64,000 bases of DNA from Microbulbifer variabilis (GTDB taxonomy: Bacteria; Pseudomonadota; Gammaproteobacteria; Pseudomonadales; Cellvibrionaceae), in contig NZ_JAIVKI010000005.1 of assembly GCF_020524905.1 (NCBI RefSeq), forward strand, positions 1 through 64,000, given 5' to 3'. Shown piece after piece: positions 39,358 to 53,206 of the stretch. The stretch's first letter is position 1. Every line of letters begins with the position of its first letter. Made by a program: the position numbers and the translations under genes. Below the pieces are notes generated by a model that had not been told where the DNA came from, searched no databases, and saw only the letters and a list, made by a program, of their open reading frames with translations.

Positions 39358-39387
39358 GGTATTGCAGAGGAAGCCCTCTGCAATACC
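39358..39387. repeat. Thirteen-base hairpin between eno and ftsB
   Basis: GGTATTGCAGAGG (39358-39370) pairs perfectly with its complement (39375-39387) around AAGC. No T-run follows on the minus strand, so it is more likely a processing, stability or attenuation element that lowers ftsB expression after the strongly expressed eno. Confidence 0.7.
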
Positions 39388-39408
39388 CGTGTGCAATTCA
39401 AAAGTTGA

Positions 39409-40722
<1,314 letters not shown>

Positions 40723-40925
40723 CTAAACTTGTTACTTATTAAAAATAGGTAATTACTGTAAGAAATTTACAAACAACTGTGCGCAAAACTAAGGACGCTT
40801 ATTCTGGGATACTTATTTCAAAATTTGTTATTGAGAATGTTTCTGATGGCCGCCTCTATAAATAAAACAGCCTCAGAGTAAGTATCAAGCACCCCAAAAG
40901 GGCGCACACAAACTATTTCTTACTT

Positions 40926-41807
<882 letters not shown>

Positions 41808-41825
41808 TTAGGGGGAAACTACTGT

Positions 41826-43472
<1,647 letters not shown>

Positions 43473-43585
43473 TCAGTTGAGCGCTCGATGAATGTCGAGC
43501 TTACAGGGCTGGCCCGGGCGGATAATCCAGCTTCTCCCGGTGCCTTTGAGACGGGGCGCCAGGGTAGCAGAAAACCCCTTCCCGC

Positions 43586-44905
43586 TCAATCGAAAAACCG
43601 CCAGCTGGGCGGTTTCAGCAAAGGCGCTCCTGGCACAGTTGAGCCCACCTTACAGCAGAACAACCCGGCGACAGCTACCAGCTCCCCATTCCGATACACC
43701 AGGGGTACCCTGTCTCGCAGCCAGGGTTCCAGTGCCCACTCCTGCAAAACCTTCTTGAGCGTCTGGGAACGTGACCGATTGCAAGGCTGAGTACGCTCAC
43801 CACCCCGGCGGTACCCGACTTGATATGCTCCCTGGGGCCAGTCTGGCGCCGGTTCCAGCACGCCGCCTCTAGGGAGAGGTAGTACTGACACACCATCCCA
43901 AAGGAGTTCTTCATCGGTGCTGGCAAAGGATTCCAGAATGGGGGTCAGGTATAAACGCTGCTGAAAGCAGCGTACAACGCGTCGACTCAAGCGCACTTCC
44001 ACTTGCGCATCGGCACTCGCCCTCTCAATCTGCGCCAACGCTTCTTGTAAAGCCACGGATTCCGGCGCCATACCAGCTTGTCGCAAAACCCAGCTCCGCA
44101 ATAGATTTTTGCGTCGTGCAAGACTCAAATCGTTAAATGCCGAAATAAGGAGGCTCTCCCCAAACCTTTCTTTCCTGATATCACAGGCCTGCAAGTCTCC
44201 AAGTGCCAACTCCTCCAGTAGTAACGCTGACTCTCTGAGATTATCCGCAGCCCGCTGAATACTCTGCCGCGCCGGCCAACGTGCGGATAACAGAGGCATG
44301 ACCTGTCGGCGTAAATAGTTGCGCTCAAAGGCCTCATCAGCATTACTCTCATCCTCAATCCAGCTGAGCCCGTATTCAAGGGCCCAAGCCTCCAACTCGC
44401 TGCGCCCGACTGACAACAAAGGGCGGAGCAAGGATTTACCCTCACCCAACGGCCGACTCTCCGCCATACCCGAAAGCCCGAGCACACCCGCTCCTCGCAT
44501 TAGCCTATATAGAAAGGTTTCCGCCTGATCATCCCCATGGTGGCCGAGCAAAATTTGATCACCTGGGGACATCACCGAATCAAAAGCCTTGTAGCGCGCC
44601 TCGCGCGCCCCCTGCTCCACCCCTCCATCGCTTCTATCAACTTGCACACGCACCGCACTGAAAGGCACCTGGAGTTCGCCGGCAAAGGCTTCACAATGGC
44701 GAAGCCAGCGGTCGGCATTATTGCTGAGGCCGTGGTGTACATGCACTGCCCTAACAGGAATACCATTCTGACTAAGGAGATGTAGTAGAACAGTTGAATC
44801 CAAACCACCAGAAAACCCTACCCACAACTGCCCCTTTGCCGGGTGACGCTGCATCGCGGACTTTATAAGTTGCGGAAGAGAATTTGCTGCAGATTTGGAG
44901 ATCAC
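43586..44905 (-). CDS. tilS: tRNA(Ile)-lysidine synthase
   Basis: TilS changes the wobble base of tRNA-Ile(CAU) to lysidine, an essential step. The ATP-binding PP-loop is VGFSGGLDSTVLLHLL (29-44), followed by HVHHGLS and GHHGDDQAETFLYRLMRGAGVLGLSGM. The C-terminal half holds the tRNA-binding domains and ends with the TilS-C motif SQTLKKVLQEWALEPWLRDRVPLVY. 439 residues. Confidence 0.96.
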   Translation of the reverse strand: MISKSAANSLPQLIKSAMQRHPAKGQLWVGFSGGLDSTVLLHLLSQNGIPVRAVHVHHGLSNNADRWLRHCEAFAGELQVPFSAVRVQVDRSDGGVEQGAREARYKAFDSVMSPGDQILLGHHGDDQAETFLYRLMRGAGVLGLSGMAESRPLGEGKSLLRPLLSVGRSELEAWALEYGLSWIEDESNADEAFERNYLRRQVMPLLSARWPARQSIQRAADNLRESALLLEELALGDLQACDIRKERFGESLLISAFNDLSLARRKNLLRSWVLRQAGMAPESVALQEALAQIERASADAQVEVRLSRRVVRCFQQRLYLTPILESFASTDEELLWDGVSVLPLPRGGVLEPAPDWPQGAYQVGYRRGGERTQPCNRSRSQTLKKVLQEWALEPWLRDRVPLVYRNGELVAVAGLFCCKVGSTVPGAPLLKPPSWRFFD

Positions 44906-45120
44906 TGCTTATACCCTGGAACTGAGATCGACACAGTATACCGATGCAGGGAACTAGCGTTGATGGACTTTTAAGCGGGAAGCAGAATATTGAAGAGCTG
45001 CGGCTTGCCAGCAAGCTATCAGATAGGTTCTTGATAGGCACCTGCGCAATGACTCACCACGGGTACAACACTTTCGATGCTGGAGTTTTAACCTCTAAGC
45101 TTGAGTGTTTAAGAGATGCG

Positions 45121-45150
45121 GCCCAGGCCACAATGCTGACTGGCCTGGGC
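45121..45150. terminator. Ten-base hairpin between tilS and the GH3 gene
   Basis: GCCCAGGCCA and TGGCCTGGGC flank a 10-base loop. It is followed by GCTTTATT on the plus strand and lies just past the GH3 stop codon, so it is the likely end of that transcript although the minus-strand T-run is poor. Confidence 0.5.
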
Positions 45151-45176
45151 GCTTTATTAATAAAAGTAGCTAGGAA

Positions 45177-47756
45177 TTAGCCCTCACAGCGAATATCGGC
45201 AGACACTGCCGCATCGGGCACCAATCGCACATTGGCTACGGCTATCGCTGCGGCACCCTCACTCTCCAAGCGGAACGCACTGGAAACCCTGCTAAAGTCG
45301 GCACCAGCTTTGGCAAAGCATTGCAGGTCTACCGAGAGACGAGTCCAATCATTCAGCGGCATGGTTTTCAGGGCGGACTGCAGCGGCACCCTGGCAATAC
45401 AGCCCTCTCCACAGGTCACTGCAGCTTGTAACGGTTCTCGCAGCTCCTGATCAACGCGAATATTCAGGCTCAGGGCTGAGCCCTCCTCCAAATAAACACC
45501 CAAGTTCTGCATATACTCCGCAGACAACTGCACGGCACCGGGGCGCAAGCCCTTCCACTCGATCAAACGCGCATCTTCCTGAGAGGACATATCAATCGAA
45601 GTTACAACGATATTGTTATCCTCACCACTGGCCGCACGGTTGCCATACACTGGAACCACCTCGGCTCCATCCTCGACAATATTCATCACCCAGGGAGCCC
45701 GGGGACGAGAAACCAATAGCCAGGCATCTTCCAGTCCACCCACAGCCATATTTTCACTGGTCTCCGGCAAATCGTTGCTGACCAGTGACTCCTCACTCGC
45801 GCTCAAGCCGTAACCCAAGGCAAATAGGGGATCGTAGTGCTCGTGGTATGGGTTCAAAACCGTTTGGTTGGTGTACATCGGCCAGCTAAAGGGCAACTTA
45901 CCAGTGAAGTCGTAGCGAATCTTCCCTTTGGCATCTCGGAATAACACATCGGCCACGCCGGCGCCCTCAGAGCCCGGTAGCCAAGCAGCCACGAAAGCAT
46001 CCGAAGCATTCAGTTCACTATTCACCCAGAGCGGGCGACCGGATAAGAACACACTGACAACCGGAATGCCCTGATCGCGTAATTTCTTCAACAGTGCCAG
46101 ATCTTTCTTGTTGCCCCGCTGATACTCAAGGTTGGTGATATCCCCATGCCATTCCGCATAGGGTGCCTCACCATAAATGGCAATAGCCACTTGGGGTGCC
46201 TTGCCATTGGCAAAGCTGGCATCGTTAAAGCTTCCATCCTCACTCAGTATGGCATCACCACCCGCTCCCTTTACCGCTGCGGCGATGCCTTCAAAGATGG
46301 AAGTGGCACCAGGAAAATCTTCACGGCTATTACCGGTGCCCTGCCAAGATATTGTCCAACCGCCACTTTGCTTGGAGAGGTTGTCGGCCCCATCGCCGAC
46401 GACTAGAACATTCTGCTTCGCGGCCAGCGGCAATAATTGATCATTGTTTTTCATTAACACCAAAGACTTGCGCACGGCTTCTCTGGCGATAGCGCGGTGC
46501 TCTGCATTACCGAGAATACCAGCCTTACCCGCCAGAGGCATATTGCGCTCGAACAGACCCGCGCGAAGCTTCACTCGTAGTATGCGGCGCACCGCATCAT
46601 CCAAACGCTCAGCTGGGATTTCACCGCTCTTCGCCTGCGCCAAGGTATTGCTGTAGAGGGCTTTCCAATCCGCAGGCACCATAAACATATCCAGGCCGGC
46701 ATTGATTGCCGCCGCACAACTCTCCACAGTGCATCCGGGCACGAAACTGTGTCCATTCCAGTCCCCTACAACAAAGCCGTCGAAGCCGAGACGCTTTTTC
46801 AGAACATCAGTCAGCAGATATTTATGGCCGTGCAGTTTCTCACCATTCCAACTATTAAAAGAAGCCATTACCGTTTGCACACCAGCAGGCAAAGCGGTCA
46901 GGTAACCAGCCGCATGCACTTCTGCCAGTTCCTTTTCAGGCACAGCGTTATCCCCGCGGTCGATTCCACGTGTCGTTCCACCATCACCGACAAAATGCTT
47001 AGCCGTGGCCACCAGGTTTTCCCCACGCAGGAAACCTGTGTCATTCTTGGCCCCCTGTAATCCTTTCACCATGGCTTCCGCGTAGTCAGCCACTACAGCA
47101 GGATCTTCAGAATAACTTTCGTAAGTACGCCCCCAGCGATCATCTCTCACTACCGCCACAGTGGGCGCAAAGGTCCAGTCGATGCCAGTAACCGCGACCT
47201 CGCGGGCGGTCGCGCGGCCAATACGCTCAATCAGCTCGGCATCCCTCGCCGCCCCGAGGCCAATATTGTGGGGGAAAAGGGTTGCCCCAATAACGTTATT
47301 GTGACCGTGAACTGCATCGGAGCCCCAAATCAGGGGAATAGCAACACCTCCATCGGAGGTGTCCATGGAAGCCTTGAAGAAGGCATCGGAAAGTGCGAGC
47401 CAATCACGAGGCGTCGCAAACTTATCGTTGTTTGGAAAGGCACCCCCACCGTTTAGCACTGAGCCCAGATGGTATTTCTTAACATCTTCGGGCGTGACAT
47501 GACGGATCTCCGCCTGAATCATTTGCCCCACTTTTTCTTCCAGAGACATGCGCGACATGATCTTGGTAATACGCGCTTCCAGCTTTTCACTGCGCGCAAA
47601 TGCGGGCTCGAGTAGTGGCCAGTTTTCCAGGCTACCGCCACTGTTTATCTGGGAGTTATCTTCTTTTGCCGGAACTTCTTCCCCCTGCGGCTGACAGCCA
47701 ACAAGTGCCGAGACACAGAGCATTAAGCCCAGTGAAAATCGTTTTTTAAATTTCAC
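45177..47756 (-). CDS. GH3 family exo-beta-glucosidase lipoprotein (ExoP-like)
   Basis: An exported enzyme that removes glucose from the ends of beta-1,3/1,4-glucans or cello-oligosaccharides. From the GTG at 47756 (GGGAG 6 bases upstream) it has 859 residues and a lipoprotein signal ending LVGC (Cys 21); a GTG 24 bases upstream is the other option. The GH3 N domain has GSDAVHGHNNVIGATLFPHNIGLG and the nucleophile D332 in VVGDWNGHS; KHFVGDGGT is conserved. The GH3 C domain follows (LVLMKNNDQLLPL, VSVFLSGRPLWVN) and then a C-terminal carbohydrate-binding-like ExoP domain (about 680-859). It acts in the periplasm or on the cell surface and feeds the sugar permeases upstream. Confidence 0.93.
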   Translation of the reverse strand: MKFKKRFSLGLMLCVSALVGCQPQGEEVPAKEDNSQINSGGSLENWPLLEPAFARSEKLEARITKIMSRMSLEEKVGQMIQAEIRHVTPEDVKKYHLGSVLNGGGAFPNNDKFATPRDWLALSDAFFKASMDTSDGGVAIPLIWGSDAVHGHNNVIGATLFPHNIGLGAARDAELIERIGRATAREVAVTGIDWTFAPTVAVVRDDRWGRTYESYSEDPAVVADYAEAMVKGLQGAKNDTGFLRGENLVATAKHFVGDGGTTRGIDRGDNAVPEKELAEVHAAGYLTALPAGVQTVMASFNSWNGEKLHGHKYLLTDVLKKRLGFDGFVVGDWNGHSFVPGCTVESCAAAINAGLDMFMVPADWKALYSNTLAQAKSGEIPAERLDDAVRRILRVKLRAGLFERNMPLAGKAGILGNAEHRAIAREAVRKSLVLMKNNDQLLPLAAKQNVLVVGDGADNLSKQSGGWTISWQGTGNSREDFPGATSIFEGIAAAVKGAGGDAILSEDGSFNDASFANGKAPQVAIAIYGEAPYAEWHGDITNLEYQRGNKKDLALLKKLRDQGIPVVSVFLSGRPLWVNSELNASDAFVAAWLPGSEGAGVADVLFRDAKGKIRYDFTGKLPFSWPMYTNQTVLNPYHEHYDPLFALGYGLSASEESLVSNDLPETSENMAVGGLEDAWLLVSRPRAPWVMNIVEDGAEVVPVYGNRAASGEDNNIVVTSIDMSSQEDARLIEWKGLRPGAVQLSAEYMQNLGVYLEEGSALSLNIRVDQELREPLQAAVTCGEGCIARVPLQSALKTMPLNDWTRLSVDLQCFAKAGADFSRVSSAFRLESEGAAAIAVANVRLVPDAAVSADIRCEG

Positions 47757-48060
47757 GGATAACTCCCAAAGTTTTCCCACGCTTATCCTTCTGCCCTACC
47801 AATTCCATAGCTACCAGAATGAGTAACACAGATATTATTATTTCAGTGTAAATCCCAAACTCCAGTCACAGCCAATAAGGCCTCAATTGGATTTCAGATA
47901 TTCCACGCAACGGTATCAACGGAGCAAAGTGCAATACTTGCCGAGGAGCGCCAATAGAAATCCGATGGATTGGGCCAAATCACAGACAAGGCGGAAAACA
48001 TTTTCTAGCCGGACTACTAAAAAAAATAGCCTGGTGCAAAGTTTCAACTGCCTTTGCCCA
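47757..48060. other. Intergenic region between the sugar permease and the GH3 gene
   Basis: About 300 bases between two minus-strand genes. It must hold the GH3 promoter. I saw no terminator, hairpin or known operator. Confidence 0.4.
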
Positions 48061-49434
48061 CTACTCCATCGCAGCACCACGCAGAGTCGGAGAAAAAGCA
48101 CCGTAATAAGCGATATAGCAGTAGCACAGCAGTGGTACTAAAAAAGAAATCTGAATACCCGCTTCATCGGCGAGCACTCCTTGTAGCAGTGGAATAATCG
48201 CACCGCCAACAATCGCCATGCACAGGACACCGCTGCCCTGACTGGTGTACTGGCCCAGACCTCGCAGGGCCAGGCTGAATATGGTAGGAAACATAATGGA
48301 GTTGCAAACCCCCACAGCGACAATCGACCATACAGCCAGATAACCAGAGGAGAGCATCGCCACCCCGATAAGCACTACGGAACCCAGCGAACACACTGCC
48401 AGTGTTTTTCCCGCAGAGACATAGCGCAGCAGCAGAGCCCCGGCAAAGCGGCCTACCATAGCGCCACCCCAGTAGTAGGAAACATACTTTGCTGCTTCAA
48501 ATAACTGCATTTCAGCAACAGAGGATTCACTAAAAAAGCTAACCAGGAAACTTCCTATTGCCACTTCAGCGCCCACGTAGGCGAAAATACCAATCGCCCC
48601 CAGTGTCAACCTGGGAAAGCGCCAGATGGAAAAAGTCTCACTGCGGGATGGGCTTGTACTGCAAGATGGATCTGTACTGTGTGAAAGGCGGTGTTCGGGG
48701 ATCGCCGGCAGTCGAATCCAGGAGAAAAAAGCCACCATCATCAACAGCACTACCGCTAACCAGAAATAGGGCTTTTCCACCAGGGCCGCCTCCCTGGCAC
48801 GAAATTCAGCAACATTAGTTGCCGTATCGGGATCGGCCCCCATTGAAATCGCGGCAAAAAAAACGGCACCACCGGCAACCGGCGCCAAGGTGGTTCCCAG
48901 AGAATTAAATGCCTGAGTCAGATTTAAACGACTTGGAGCCGTTTGGGCACTGCCCAGAGCAATAACGTAAGGGTTTGCCGATACCTGCAATACTGTAATA
49001 CCGGAAGCCAGTACGAAAAGCCCCAATAGAAACACTTCATAGATTTGCAGGCGTGCCGCAGGAATAAAAACCAGGCAACCAGCGCAAGCCACTAATAATC
49101 CAAAGACCAACCCCAACTGGTAGCCAACTCTACGCAACAGCAACCCAGCTGGAACAGAAACCAGAAAATAGGCCGCAAAAAAGTAAAACTGTACCAGGAC
49201 AGCGCGGGTATAACTCAGCTCAAAAACATTTTTAAGATGTGGCACCAGAACATCATTCAACCCGGTGATGAAACCCCACAGAAGAAAAAGAGAAGTCAAC
49301 GCCGCAAGATTTAAATACCCTGGAGAGCGCCCCTCTTGAGCTTGGGCACCCGAATCACAAACAGCCATATCGTTCGAGTGTAGACTCGACTCGGGCAACA
49401 TCTGGCGCATTGGAAACCGATCCCCAAATTTCAA
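48061..49434 (-). CDS. Sugar MFS transporter, FHS (FucP/GluP-like) family
   Basis: A 457-residue inner-membrane symporter with 12 predicted helices. Family hallmarks are TSLFLLWGFITGLNDVLVPHLKNVFELSYTRAVLVQFYFFAAYFLVSVPAGLL and [16 protein letters not shown]. The FHS group carries glucose, galactose, fucose or N-acetylglucosamine with protons. Close to the GH3 enzyme it probably imports glucose or a short beta-glucoside. The first 35-40 residues are variable and the true start may be Met 9, 12 or 23. Paralogue of the gene at 51947-53206. Confidence 0.9.
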   Translation of the reverse strand: MKFGDRFPMRQMLPESSLHSNDMAVCDSGAQAQEGRSPGYLNLAALTSLFLLWGFITGLNDVLVPHLKNVFELSYTRAVLVQFYFFAAYFLVSVPAGLLLRRVGYQLGLVFGLLVACAGCLVFIPAARLQIYEVFLLGLFVLASGITVLQVSANPYVIALGSAQTAPSRLNLTQAFNSLGTTLAPVAGGAVFFAAISMGADPDTATNVAEFRAREAALVEKPYFWLAVVLLMMVAFFSWIRLPAIPEHRLSHSTDPSCSTSPSRSETFSIWRFPRLTLGAIGIFAYVGAEVAIGSFLVSFFSESSVAEMQLFEAAKYVSYYWGGAMVGRFAGALLLRYVSAGKTLAVCSLGSVVLIGVAMLSSGYLAVWSIVAVGVCNSIMFPTIFSLALRGLGQYTSQGSGVLCMAIVGGAIIPLLQGVLADEAGIQISFLVPLLCYCYIAYYGAFSPTLRGAAME

Positions 49435-49537
49435 ACTCGTTTCTCGGCGATTATACTGTTCTTCCTAAACGCTTTTGAGTCGCCAGTGGAAAATTAAGGA
49501 CAAAATGTGCAAATTTTTAAAGCCCTTAATAAAAAAC

Positions 49538-49556
49538 ACTTTCACTCAATGAAAGT
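49538..49556. promoter_or_regulatory. Inverted repeat in the divergent permease/kinase promoter region
   Basis: ACTTTCA, CTCAA, TGAAAGT forms a 19-base palindrome between the permease and kinase genes. It is a possible operator. A second hairpin, TACAGG..CCTGTA with CCC/GGG inside (49651-49676), lies in the leader of the kinase gene. Confidence 0.4.
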
Positions 49557-49703
49557 TGTCATATGGGTCCAGATTGCCGAAAGTAACTTGACTAATCACC
49601 CCGAAAAACGACAAAAAGGACCAAATAAGGGCTAAGTTGGAATCCCGGCGTACAGGCCCACTAGCGGGCACCTGTAAGCCAAGGTAATATCTTCCGGATA
49701 ATA

Positions 49704-50936
49704 ATGAACGCGATGATGAGCGTCTATCCCGTCATTTTCACAAAATTAAATATACGGGACATCATGCAGTACTCTACCCGTCAATACTGGAATGCAACTG
49801 CGGAAATTCCTTCGACCCGCTGGTTTTGGAAATTACAGTTGGTCAGCTGGATTGGAATTTTGTTGGTGACATTCCTCTCCCTGACCCTCTGGCATTCACC
49901 CACTGAGTGGCCGCGCTTCGAGCCGGCAAATACTATTTTCCAGTGTGCTGTGGCTTTTGTTCTCTCGGTATTCCTGAGACCCATTTTTGATATCGCCTGG
50001 GACTCTGAACTGGCCGTTCGCACAGTTATTTATCTACTCGCTGTTGCAGTAATTTCCGGCATCTGGACCCTGGTGCGCATGGAGGCCTATATCCGCCTGA
50101 GCGGGGAACACTCCATCTGGTCTGAATTCGGCGGCTGGTATTATGCCTCCCTCTTTGTCTTTCTCTTCTGGAGTGCACTCTATTGCGGGGTTAAATACCA
50201 CATACTGCTTCAAAGTGAACACAAGAAGATGCTTGAGGTAGCTGCGGTCAACGAGCGTGAGCAGCTGCGCAGACTCCAGGCAGAGGCCATCGCCAATGAA
50301 GCCCAGCTTAAAATGCTGCGTTATCAGCTCAACCCTCATTTTTTGTTTAATACGCTGAATTCCATCAATGCCCTGATTCGCTTTCAACAGGCCGACGAAG
50401 CCCGCGAAATGGTGATACGCCTCAGCGATTTTTTACGCCTCTCCCTTAAGGAGAGCCCCATGCAAAAAGTAGAGCTCGAACGGGAAGTTGAAGCGGTGTT
50501 ACTTTATCTGGATATTGAGAAAACCCGTTTTGCTGACCGCTTGGCCGTTGACCTCAGTATCGATGAGGAGGCCCGGCATGCACTAGTGCCCAGCATGTTG
50601 CTGCAACCACTGGTTGAGAATTCAGTTAAATATGCCATCGCTCCCAATGAACTGGGCGGCACCATTGGAATCCATGCGAAGAGTAGTGGCCAACGCCTGT
50701 TATTGGAAGTACAAGACTCGGGCTGCCCAGAAGATTGCGCCGGCGAGAGAAATTTTCAGGCCAACTCCACCGGTGTTGGCCTAAAGAATGTAAGGGAGCG
50801 CCTCTCCAGCCTCTACCCGCAAAATTACCATATAGAACAACAGGAAAAGCCCGATTGTGGCATGTCGATACGAATTGATATCCCGCTGGAAATATCCACG
50901 CACCCCACCAATAAAACACAGGGAGAAGCCCGATGA
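49704..50936 (+). CDS. LytS/AlgZ-type sensor histidine kinase
   Basis: A 410-residue membrane kinase. Four helices in the first 190 residues (LVSWIGILLVTFLSLTL, FQCAVAFVLSVFLRP, VIYLLAVAVISGIWTLV, YYASLFVFLFWSALYCGV) lead to a short coiled coil and a His_kinase domain with the phospho-His in LRYQLNPHFLFNTLNS. The ATPase part has LVPSMLLQPLVENSVKYAI (N box) and STGVGLKNVRERL (G box). It overlaps the response regulator gene by 4 bases (ATGA). Met 21 at 49764 (GGGA upstream) is a second possible start. It has no large outer sensor domain, so the signal may arise in or at the membrane. Confidence 0.93.
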   Translation: MNAMMSVYPVIFTKLNIRDIMQYSTRQYWNATAEIPSTRWFWKLQLVSWIGILLVTFLSLTLWHSPTEWPRFEPANTIFQCAVAFVLSVFLRPIFDIAWDSELAVRTVIYLLAVAVISGIWTLVRMEAYIRLSGEHSIWSEFGGWYYASLFVFLFWSALYCGVKYHILLQSEHKKMLEVAAVNEREQLRRLQAEAIANEAQLKMLRYQLNPHFLFNTLNSINALIRFQQADEAREMVIRLSDFLRLSLKESPMQKVELEREVEAVLLYLDIEKTRFADRLAVDLSIDEEARHALVPSMLLQPLVENSVKYAIAPNELGGTIGIHAKSSGQRLLLEVQDSGCPEDCAGERNFQANSTGVGLKNVRERLSSLYPQNYHIEQQEKPDCGMSIRIDIPLEISTHPTNKTQGEAR

Positions 50937-51769
50937 ACAAACTCACTGTCGTGCTGGTGGACGACGAACCCCTAGCCCTGCGCTTGCTGCAAAGCATGTT
51001 TGAGGAATTCCCGGATATAGAAATTACCGCCTGCTGCCGCAATGGGCGTGAAGCGTTGCAAGCCGTATCCGAATACAGTCCAGACCTGCTGGTTCTGGAT
51101 GTGCAAATGCCTGGTATGAATGGCTTTGATGTGGTCAGTCGTCTACAGGCCGATACCATGCCATTGGTAATATTCGCCACCGCTTTCGACGAGTATGCCC
51201 TGAAAGCTTTTGAGGTTCACGCTGTCGATTATGTTTTAAAGCCCTTAGATATCGCTCGCCTAGAAACCGCCATTGATCGCGCACGCCAGCGTTTGCAATT
51301 GGCACTTGTCAGCAAAAAGGATATCCACCAGGAAGAAAAAAATCGACTGCTGCGCTCTATTGAAGAATTGAGTACAGCCAAGGAACAAGCCTCTGAGACT
51401 CCCAGTCCAGCGATCAACAATCGCCTGGCGATTAAAGATCGCGGCTGTATTACCATGGTCAATCAGCAGGATATCGAATGGATTGATGCCGCCGGTGACT
51501 ATATGTGCGTGCATGTAAAAGGGGAAACCCATGTTATGCGCAGCACCATTAAAGACTTACAGAAGCAGCTCTGCCCGGATAATTTTAAGCGTATACACCG
51601 CTCGACACTGGTGAATCTCAACTATATAGAACACATCAAAGTGCTTACCAAGGGCGAGTACTTTCTCACCTTAACTAGCGGCGCTAAAGTCAAAGTCAGC
51701 CGCAACTATCGCCTACCGATCAAGGAATTTCTCGAAGCCAACCGGCGTATAGCTTCCGAAGTTTCCTGA
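50933..51769 (+). CDS. LytTR-family response regulator
   Basis: A 278-residue regulator. The receiver domain has the acidic pair D10-D11, phospho-acceptor D56 (LLVLDVQMPGMNGFDV) and VDYVLKPLD with the conserved Lys. A linker (about 125-160) leads to the LytTR DNA-binding domain: RLAIKDRGCITMVNQQDIEWIDAAGDYMCVH and FKRIHRSTLVNLNYIEHI. It is translated with the kinase. The two permeases on either side are the likely targets, the first one through the shared divergent promoter region. Confidence 0.94.
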   Translation: MNKLTVVLVDDEPLALRLLQSMFEEFPDIEITACCRNGREALQAVSEYSPDLLVLDVQMPGMNGFDVVSRLQADTMPLVIFATAFDEYALKAFEVHAVDYVLKPLDIARLETAIDRARQRLQLALVSKKDIHQEEKNRLLRSIEELSTAKEQASETPSPAINNRLAIKDRGCITMVNQQDIEWIDAAGDYMCVHVKGETHVMRSTIKDLQKQLCPDNFKRIHRSTLVNLNYIEHIKVLTKGEYFLTLTSGAKVKVSRNYRLPIKEFLEANRRIASEVS

Positions 51770-51892
51770 AAAAATTACCAGACTTCCTATTCAATACTGC
51801 AGGGATTTGCAATTCACTTATAAAACATCCAAACAAAGAAATATCAGGCCATCGCCATCCAGTTAATACAAAGTATCCTTTTCTTTAGGAGC

Positions 51893-51920
51893 AAAAAAAG
51901 CCGGTATAAAAATACCGGCT
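51893..51920 (-). terminator. Rho-independent terminator of the second sugar permease
   Basis: AGCCGGTA, TAAAAA, TACCGGCT followed by seven T on the minus strand. It also stands at the end of the response regulator transcript. Confidence 0.9.
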
Positions 51921-51946
51921 AAACGAGCTCAGAAGAGAAGAAATAA

Positions 51947-53206
51947 TTAAGCGCGCTTGTCTGGGCGGTGACCAATGGCACCGTAATAAAGAATATAGAG
52001 GTAGCAGAAAATAGGCAGCACAAATGCCAACTGGATACCCACTTGATCTGCCAACAATCCCTGTAGTAACGGCACGATAGCACCACCGACTATAGCCAGG
52101 CATAAAATACCAGAACCTTGACTGGCCACCTTGCCAAGTTTCGCAAGAGCCAAACTGAAAATTGTTGGAAACATAATGGAGTTACACAGGCCCACCGCCA
52201 AAACGGCATACATTGCCAGGTAGCCAGTACCCGCTACGGTGATAAGTAAAAGTAGACAGGAGCCCAGAGAACAAATTGCCAGTACTTTTCCCGCGGAAAT
52301 AAAGCGCATAATCAGGGCACCGGCAAAGCGACCAACCATGGCCCCACCCCAATAGAGAGAGATATAAAAGGCCGCCTCGGATTCTTCAAGACCGGCAATG
52401 GCGTCTTCGCCAATAAAATTCACCAGGAAACTGCCAATAGAAACTTCCGCACCGACATAGACAAAAATCGCTACCGCCCCTAAAACCAGATGACGATAAC
52501 CCCAGGCCGAAGCCTCCCCTACCGCTGCCGATGTCAGAGAAGTATTGCTGACAATAGTTGGCAGATTCAGAAACGCAAAAACCAGGGCTAGTATGGCTAG
52601 GGTAGCCGCCAGAATTAGGTAGGGCACCTCAATCACCGAGGCACTGGCAGCGCCAACGGCAACTCCCGCAGCCGGAAGAATAAGCAAAGCGCCAAATTGT
52701 GGGGCTACAGTGGTACCGAGAGAGTTAAATCCCTGGGTTAATGTCAGGCGGCTAGGCGCCGTGCGCTCATCCCCCAAAGCGGCGACATAGGGGTTGGCCG
52801 ATACCTGCAAAATAGTAATACCGGAAGCGAGAATAAACAGAGCCCCAAGGAATAATCCATAGACCTCCATACGCTCCGCGGGAATAAATAACAAGCAACC
52901 CAGTACCGCAATAGTGAGGCCAGTAACGATACCTTTTTGATAACCGATTTTACTCACCAGGCTGCCCGCCGGCAGGGAAACTAAAAAATAGGCTCCAAAG
53001 AAGCAGAATTGCACCAGCATTGCCTGGGCATAGTTCAGCTCAAAAATGCCCTTAAGATAAGGAATCAGGATATCGTTCAAACACGTTATAAATCCCCACA
53101 TAAAAAAAAGCGAGGTCAAAGCTAGCAGTGCAAATTTTTGCCCCGCCTGATCACCAGTTTGCAACTGACCAGCATCCGTTGCCGTATTACTTTGCAAAAT
53201 TGCCAT
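51947..53206 (-). CDS. Sugar MFS transporter, FHS family, second copy
   Basis: A 419-residue paralogue of the permease at 48061-49434. The same blocks occur: [55 protein letters not shown] and [40 protein letters not shown]. The N-terminus is shorter and the middle loop ([18 protein letters not shown]) differs, so the substrates may differ. It ends in a strong terminator and faces the response regulator gene. Confidence 0.92.
   Translation of the reverse strand: MAILQSNTATDAGQLQTGDQAGQKFALLALTSLFFMWGFITCLNDILIPYLKGIFELNYAQAMLVQFCFFGAYFLVSLPAGSLVSKIGYQKGIVTGLTIAVLGCLLFIPAERMEVYGLFLGALFILASGITILQVSANPYVAALGDERTAPSRLTLTQGFNSLGTTVAPQFGALLILPAAGVAVGAASASVIEVPYLILAATLAILALVFAFLNLPTIVSNTSLTSAAVGEASAWGYRHLVLGAVAIFVYVGAEVSIGSFLVNFIGEDAIAGLEESEAAFYISLYWGGAMVGRFAGALIMRFISAGKVLAICSLGSCLLLLITVAGTGYLAMYAVLAVGLCNSIMFPTIFSLALAKLGKVASQGSGILCLAIVGGAIVPLLQGLLADQVGIQLAFVLPIFCYLYILYYGAIGHRPDKRA

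Noticed and set aside
44944-45180. 78-codon frame between tilS and the GH3 gene
   Set aside because: It runs across the transcript-end hairpin at 45121-45150 and shows no likeness to any protein.
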